Source: an uncultured beta proteobacterium (GTDB lineage: Bacteria > Pseudomonadota > Gammaproteobacteria > Burkholderiales > Rhodocyclaceae). Taken from it: DNA of 10,455 bases. The stretch's first letter is position 1; the number at the start of each line of letters is the position of its first letter. A model generated the notes under the pieces. That model saw only the letters and a list, made by a program, of their open reading frames with translations, made no database searches and was not told the DNA's origin. Position numbers and translations under genes: made by a program. Below are positions 7,156-10,455 of the stretch, piece after piece. The stretch spans positions 1 through 10,455 of the forward strand of contig CAIVZW010000169.1 of the NCBI GenBank assembly GCA_903910495.1, read 5' to 3'.

Positions 7156-7609
7156 TCTTGCGCTCGCTAACCTGTTTCAACCACTGACCGAAAGGTTTCT
7201 CATTGCTTTGGGCGGGCAGTTCCCCCTTGGCCAGAGTGTGCAGGGTTTTGATCTGCCCCGGGACAATGCCGACAACAATCCATGAATCACCCACTTCAAC
7301 GAGGACAATGCGTTCCCGAGTGCTGATCATCAGGCCACCGACGATTCGCAACGGGCCGCTGTTGCCAAAGCTTCTGCCGCCATTCAGCTTGCGCAAGAGG
7401 TAGGCCCCTGAAAACAGGATGCCGATAATCAGCAACAGGCCAAGCAGCATCTGTAATATCGCTGCGCTGGACGGGCCGGCGGTTTCAACCGAAGATGCTT
7501 GTGCAAGTGAGTATTCTGAACGCAAGGCGAGCAGCAACAGACAAGCTCCGCTGCTGCAAAGACGCGAAAGTCCGGAATGTTGAATCAAGTCGGTCGGCCA
7601 GTGAGTCAT
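7142..7609 (-). CDS. fliO: FliO: export gate assembly factor
   Basis: FliO helps FliP oligomerise during export gate assembly and is not kept as a core channel subunit. The protein (155 aa) has a hydrophobic N-terminal stretch (about 14-38) that may be a signal peptide, with a possible cleavage site after AQA (36-38). A membrane segment follows (about 50-72: [20 protein letters not shown]). The cytoplasmic FliO domain contains [20 protein letters not shown] (85-104) and [20 protein letters not shown] (106-125). The tail is hydrophilic. The start is the first ATG in frame, and no clear ribosome site precedes it. A downstream TTG at codon 8 cannot be excluded. The gene follows fliN after 75 bp and overlaps fliP. 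Confidence 0.92.
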   Translation of the reverse strand: MTHWPTDLIQHSGLSRLCSSGACLLLLALRSEYSLAQASSVETAGPSSAAILQMLLGLLLIIGILFSGAYLLRKLNGGRSFGNSGPLRIVGGLMISTRERIVLVEVGDSWIVVGIVPGQIKTLHTLAKGELPAQSNEKPFGQWLKQVSERKNENK

Positions 7610-7631
7610 CTTGGCCGCTATCTTAATGCAA

Positions 7632-7654
7632 GCGAGGCTAAGGTGGAACCTCGT
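7632..7654 (-). other. Possible small RNA hairpin between fliN and fliO
   Basis: In the 75-bp fliN-fliO gap, GCGAGG (7632-7637) can pair with CCTCGT (7649-7654) around an 11-base loop (five Watson-Crick pairs plus one G-T). No T-run follows on either strand, so it is not a standard terminator. It may be chance. Confidence 0.25.
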
Positions 7655-7684
7655 TAATCGGAAGCGCCCGAAAACGATTTGTGG

Positions 7685-8125
7685 CTAATGCCCAATTTTC
7701 CGCATGCGTTCTGACGGGGTGATGATATCGGTGAGCCGGATTCCGAATTTGTCATTGACCACAACGACTTCGCCCTGTGCGATAAGTGTGCCATTGACAA
7801 AGACGCTCATCGGTTCGCCAGCCATGGCATCGAGTTCAACAACGGAGCCATGGGCAAGTTGCAGCAGATTCTTGATGGTGATCTTGGTGCGGCCAAGTTC
7901 GACGGCGATCTGGACCGGGATGTCCAGGATCATGTCCAGTTCATTCATCATCGACGCCTTGCCGCCAGTCTCTCCAAAGGCGGGAAATATCTGTGCGGGC
8001 TGAACGTTGGCGGCCGCTGGGGCCGCCTCGGCAATCGCCTGCTCGGCCATTGCTGCGGCCCAGTCATCTCCGGCACTGGTTTCAGTGGTGGCGGGGTCCG
8101 CGTTGTTTTCTGTTGCGTCGGCCAT
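7685..8125 (-). CDS. fliN: FliN: flagellar motor switch protein (C-ring)
   Basis: FliN builds the lower part of the cytoplasmic C-ring, which reverses rotation and receives export substrates through FliH. The protein (146 aa) has an acidic, Ala-rich N-terminal tail (1-45). A compact SpoA domain follows (about 63-139), with LDMILDIPVQIAVELGRTKI (63-82), LLQLAHGSVVELD (87-99), VNGTLIAQGEVVVVNDKFGI (110-129) and a closing LTDIITPSERM. GGGGAG, about eight bases upstream of the ATG and inside the end of fliM, gives a strong ribosome site. Only one base separates the fliM stop from this ATG, fitting the fixed FliM-FliN partnership. Confidence 0.97.
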   Translation of the reverse strand: MADATENNADPATTETSAGDDWAAAMAEQAIAEAAPAAANVQPAQIFPAFGETGGKASMMNELDMILDIPVQIAVELGRTKITIKNLLQLAHGSVVELDAMAGEPMSVFVNGTLIAQGEVVVVNDKFGIRLTDIITPSERMRKIGH

Positions 8126-8126
8126 G

Positions 8127-9125
8127 TTAATTTCTCCCCTGAATAGTTTCTTCGCTGTCCGGCGTTATGAAGCGTTCGATCTTGAGTGCGTATTGACCAC
8201 CCTGCTGTCCGTAACGGCATTCCATCAAAGGAATATCGTCAACCTTCGCAATGATTTTCTCCGCGATACTGAGTGGAATAATGTCGCCGGTTTTCATCTT
8301 GAGAATCTGGCCGAGGGTGACCGTCGTCGTGGCCAGCTGAACCGCGATTTCAACCTCGGCATCCTTCAATTGCTTGCGCAGCATGACGATCCAGCGATGA
8401 TCCGTTGACAACTGATCGCTTTGCATCGAGCTGTAGAGCAGGTCGCGAATAGGCTCGACCATCGAGTAGGGAAAACAGATGTGCATGTCGGCTGCAGTGC
8501 CACCAAATTCGAGCGAAAAGCTTGTTGAAATAACGATCTCGGACGGGGTGGCAATGTTGGCAAATTGCGAATTCATCTCTGAGCGGATGTATTCGAAAGT
8601 AATGTCGTATACGGGTTTCCATGAGCGCGAGTATTCGTTGAACACCACGCCGAGCAGCCCCTGAATGATGCGCTGTTCAGTCGGCGTGAAATCGCGACCC
8701 TCGACGCGAGTGTGGAAACGACCATCACCGCCGAACATGTTATCGACGACGAGAAAAACCAGGTTGGGGTCGAAAACGAAAAGTGAGGTTCCGCGAAGCG
8801 GTTTGGCAGCCACCAGATTCAGGTTGGTCGGGACCACTAGATTGCGGATGAACTCACTGTATTTCTGCACCCGGATCGGCCCGACCGAAATTTCAGTCGT
8901 GCGATGCATGTAGTTGAACAGCCCGATGCGCAGGTAGCGTGCAAAGCGCTCGTTGATGAGTTCAAGCGTCGGCATGCGTCCGCGGACGATGCGCTCCTGT
9001 GTTCCCAGATTGTACGAGCGAACGCCGCCTTCGCTGTCGTTAGTCGTTTCAGGCTCGTCAGTTTCGCCGCTAACGCCCTTGAGTAGCGCGTCGACCTCGT
9101 CCTGGGAAAGAAAGTCGGTGGCCAT
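8127..9125 (-). CDS. fliM: FliM: flagellar motor switch protein, CheY-P receptor
   Basis: FliM is the middle C-ring protein. It binds phosphorylated CheY and FliG and transmits the switch signal. The protein (332 aa, normal length) starts with the CheY-P docking motif LSQDEVDALLKG (6-17). The middle CheC-like domain (about 45-230) includes LINERFARYLRIGLFNYM (56-73) and the FliG-contact GGxG motif (GGDG, 132-135). The C-terminal SpoA domain (about 250-322) pairs with FliN, with AEVEIAVQLATTTVTLGQIL at 256-275. The docking motif implies a functional chemotaxis CheY elsewhere in the genome. The start is six bases after the fliL stop, with a modest AGGGAAAA upstream. Confidence 0.98.
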   Translation of the reverse strand: MATDFLSQDEVDALLKGVSGETDEPETTNDSEGGVRSYNLGTQERIVRGRMPTLELINERFARYLRIGLFNYMHRTTEISVGPIRVQKYSEFIRNLVVPTNLNLVAAKPLRGTSLFVFDPNLVFLVVDNMFGGDGRFHTRVEGRDFTPTEQRIIQGLLGVVFNEYSRSWKPVYDITFEYIRSEMNSQFANIATPSEIVISTSFSLEFGGTAADMHICFPYSMVEPIRDLLYSSMQSDQLSTDHRWIVMLRKQLKDAEVEIAVQLATTTVTLGQILKMKTGDIIPLSIAEKIIAKVDDIPLMECRYGQQGGQYALKIERFITPDSEETIQGRN

Positions 9126-9131
9126 TTTTCC

Positions 9132-9692
9132 CTACTGGATGATGAATGACGTAAACAGGACTTCTCTTACCGGGGCATCCTCTGCCTTTTCCTTGCTGCC
9201 CGGTTCCAGAATATCGTTAATCTGATCACGAATTTCGTTGGCTAGAGCTTCTTTTCCATCCTTGGTGATCAGTTCGGAAGCCTTCTTTCCGGAAAGCAGC
9301 ATCATGATGTTGTTACGAAGTTTCGGGGTGTAGGACTTGAGTTTATCACCCACATGAAGATCGGCGACCTCGACAGAGATCATCAGTTGTAAAAACTGGT
9401 CTCCATTCTCCGGGACGAGATTGACCGTAAATGCATCGAGTGCCACATAAACCGGTGCCGTTTCCTTGGCTCTTTTTTTCTTGTCTACCTTGGCTTTCTC
9501 GGTAGCCACCTCGCCGTCTTCGGCATCCTTGTTGCTGTTCCCCTTCATCAGAAAAAAAGCGGCAGCCCCGCCAACAGCCAGAAAGAGTACAAGTGCCGCG
9601 GCGACGATAACCAGTAGTTTCTTGCTCTTCCTTGGCGGCGCAACAGGTGCAGCTTCTGCACCCTCTGTCACAGGCTTGGCTTCCTTGGCCAT
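9132..9692 (-). CDS. fliL: FliL: motor-associated inner-membrane protein
   Basis: FliL sits in the inner membrane around the stator units and supports motor torque or stability. The protein (186 aa) has a short cytoplasmic Pro/Ala-rich start, one membrane segment (about 26-48) and a highly charged linker (about 50-78, rich in Lys, Glu and Asp). The periplasmic FliL domain (about 80-186) has APVYVALDAFTVNL (79-92), QFLQLMISVEV (99-109) and the C-terminal VREVLFTSFIIQ. A near-perfect ribosome site (AGGAGG) lies eight bases before the ATG. It follows fliK after 96 bp, which shows no convincing promoter. Confidence 0.95.
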   Translation of the reverse strand: MAKEAKPVTEGAEAAPVAPPRKSKKLLVIVAAALVLFLAVGGAAAFFLMKGNSNKDAEDGEVATEKAKVDKKKRAKETAPVYVALDAFTVNLVPENGDQFLQLMISVEVADLHVGDKLKSYTPKLRNNIMMLLSGKKASELITKDGKEALANEIRDQINDILEPGSKEKAEDAPVREVLFTSFIIQ

Positions 9693-9700
9693 CGATGAAC

Positions 9701-9706
9701 CCTCCT
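9701..9706 (-). promoter_or_regulatory. Strong ribosome binding site of fliL
   Basis: On the minus strand AGGAGG (inside AAAAAAGGAGGG) stands eight bases before the fliL ATG at 9692. It fixes the start and is the strongest ribosome site in the minus-strand block. This suggests FliL is initiated independently of fliK translation. Confidence 0.85.
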
Positions 9707-9788
9707 TTTTTCTCTGATTGACGCTAATTCACCGCCGTGCCGCGGCTAGGATTTCTGTTGTGATGCCCTCAGGTCGTGTGTATGACGA

Positions 9789-10455
9789 TCAGGCAAAAAT
9801 GTCGACCAGACCGGTTCCCTGTTGTGCAGAAAATGCTCTGGATGGAAGTGATCCAGCCGAGTTTGCAACAAGTATAGCGTTATCTGCCATCCACTGGGAC
9901 GGACCCCGGTTCTCCCCTCCGTTGCTGGCTTGCTGCTGGAACGACTGTGCACTGACATTGGTTTGCCCCAGCGCAATACCCGCGCTGGCAAACATTTCAC
10001 GCAAGCGTGGCAACGCCGTTTCAATCGCATCACGAACCTCTGCGCTGGCTGAAACGAAGGACGCCGTAGCACTGCCCTTGTCGATGTTCAACGATATTTC
10101 TATCGGCCCCATTTGCGGGGGGTTTAGGGTGAGTTGTGCCGACTGCCTGTCGCTGCTGGCGAGCCAGACAATTTTCTGAGCGAAGTCGCCTGCCCAATTT
10201 TGATCACGAATGGGTGTTGAAACAGAGAGAGAGGCTTCCCTGAGAAGAGGAATGTTATTTGCATTGCCGGACGTGTTTGTCGGGAGTGCCTGAAGGGTAT
10301 TCGGCTGTGCTTCAAGCGCAACGTGCTTGGAAACTACCGGATCTGTAGTCGAAGCAACAAGCGTGGAGACGGCAAATTTTGCCGGTTTGTCACTCGTGGC
10401 GGGTATCGCGGCGAGTTCAGGAGCGGTATTCATCTCTGCTTTCAGATCTTTTCCA
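9789..10455 (-). CDS. fliK: FliK: hook-length control protein, C-terminal part (cut by window edge)
   Basis: FliK is secreted as a molecular ruler and switches the export gate from hook to filament substrates through FlhB. The frame stays open to the window end (GKDLKAE precedes the Met at 10433), so the 5' part is missing. The visible 221 codons are shorter than usual FliK proteins (roughly 350-450 aa). Counting from the Met at 10433, residues 1-75 are the low-complexity end of the ruler region. Residues about 80-165 form the Flg_hook domain, with FAQKIVWLASSDRQSAQLTL (84-103), the signature LNPPQMGPIEI (103-113) and LPRLREMFASAGIALGQTNV (121-140 region and after). A Gln/Gly/Ser-rich tail follows. 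The Met at 10433 is not a convincing real start. Confidence 0.92.
   Translation of the reverse strand, partial: GKDLKAEMNTAPELAAIPATSDKPAKFAVSTLVASTTDPVVSKHVALEAQPNTLQALPTNTSGNANNIPLLREASLSVSTPIRDQNWAGDFAQKIVWLASSDRQSAQLTLNPPQMGPIEISLNIDKGSATASFVSASAEVRDAIETALPRLREMFASAGIALGQTNVSAQSFQQQASNGGENRGPSQWMADNAILVANSAGSLPSRAFSAQQGTGLVDIFA

Noticed and set aside
7661..7684. Sigma-28 promoter for fliO (CAAATCGT-N11-TCCGATTA on the minus strand)
   Set aside because: The -35 box matches only 4 of 8 positions and the -10 box 6 of 8; this is too weak compared with the flgK site, and early export genes are not normally sigma-28 dependent.
9732..9745. Short CCGC/GCGG hairpin between fliK and fliL as a terminator
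   Set aside because: The stem is only four pairs and no T-run follows on the minus strand.
9735..9760. Sigma-54-like GGCACG on the minus strand in the fliK-fliL gap
   Set aside because: The -24-like CGGCACG is good, but at the proper spacing the -12 element reads TGAAT and lacks the required GC.

Overview
The window is part of a flagellar biosynthesis locus from a Gram-negative bacterium. It is most likely a betaproteobacterium, and Rhodocyclales (the Dechloromonas/Azoarcus relatives) is my best guess. The reasons are the two-domain FlgJ (rod cap plus muramidase), which is typical of beta- and gammaproteobacteria, the overall protein style, and the moderate-to-high GC content. The taxonomic placement rests on recalled family resemblance and was not tested by a search.

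The layout is two convergent blocks. The plus-strand block (10-5326) holds flgJ, flgK, flgL and a small lipoprotein gene. FlgJ digests peptidoglycan so that the rod can pass through the wall. FlgK and FlgL form the hook-filament junction. A well-matched sigma-28 (FliA) promoter lies in the 61-bp gap before flgK, so the block is probably split into an early part (flgJ, with rod and ring genes upstream of the window) and a late part (flgK-flgL-lipoprotein). The lipoprotein start codon overlaps the flgL stop, so it is probably translated together with the junction proteins.

The minus-strand block (10455 down to 5350) reads, in transcription order, fliK (3' part only) - fliL - fliM - fliN - fliO - fliP - fliQ - fliR. 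It encodes hook-length control (FliK), a motor-associated membrane protein (FliL), the C-ring switch (FliM, FliN), and the core of the type III export gate (FliO assembly factor, then FliP, FliQ and FliR). Most junctions are tight: 4- and 14-bp overlaps or 1-7 bp gaps. The larger gaps are fliK-fliL (96 bp) and fliN-fliO (75 bp). The two blocks meet tail to tail with only 23 bp between them and no recognisable terminator.

Nothing here looks like an undescribed system: every gene but one belongs to a known flagellar family. The points worth a second look are a tandem 97-residue duplication that enlarges FlgL, a weaker internal repeat in an unusually long FlgK, the uncharacterised lipoprotein coupled to flgL, the sigma-28 promoter with a perfect palindrome embedded in it, and a nine-T run near the start of fliR. 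There is no RNA gene, mobile element or CRISPR array that I can see, and no gene-free stretch longer than 100 bp.
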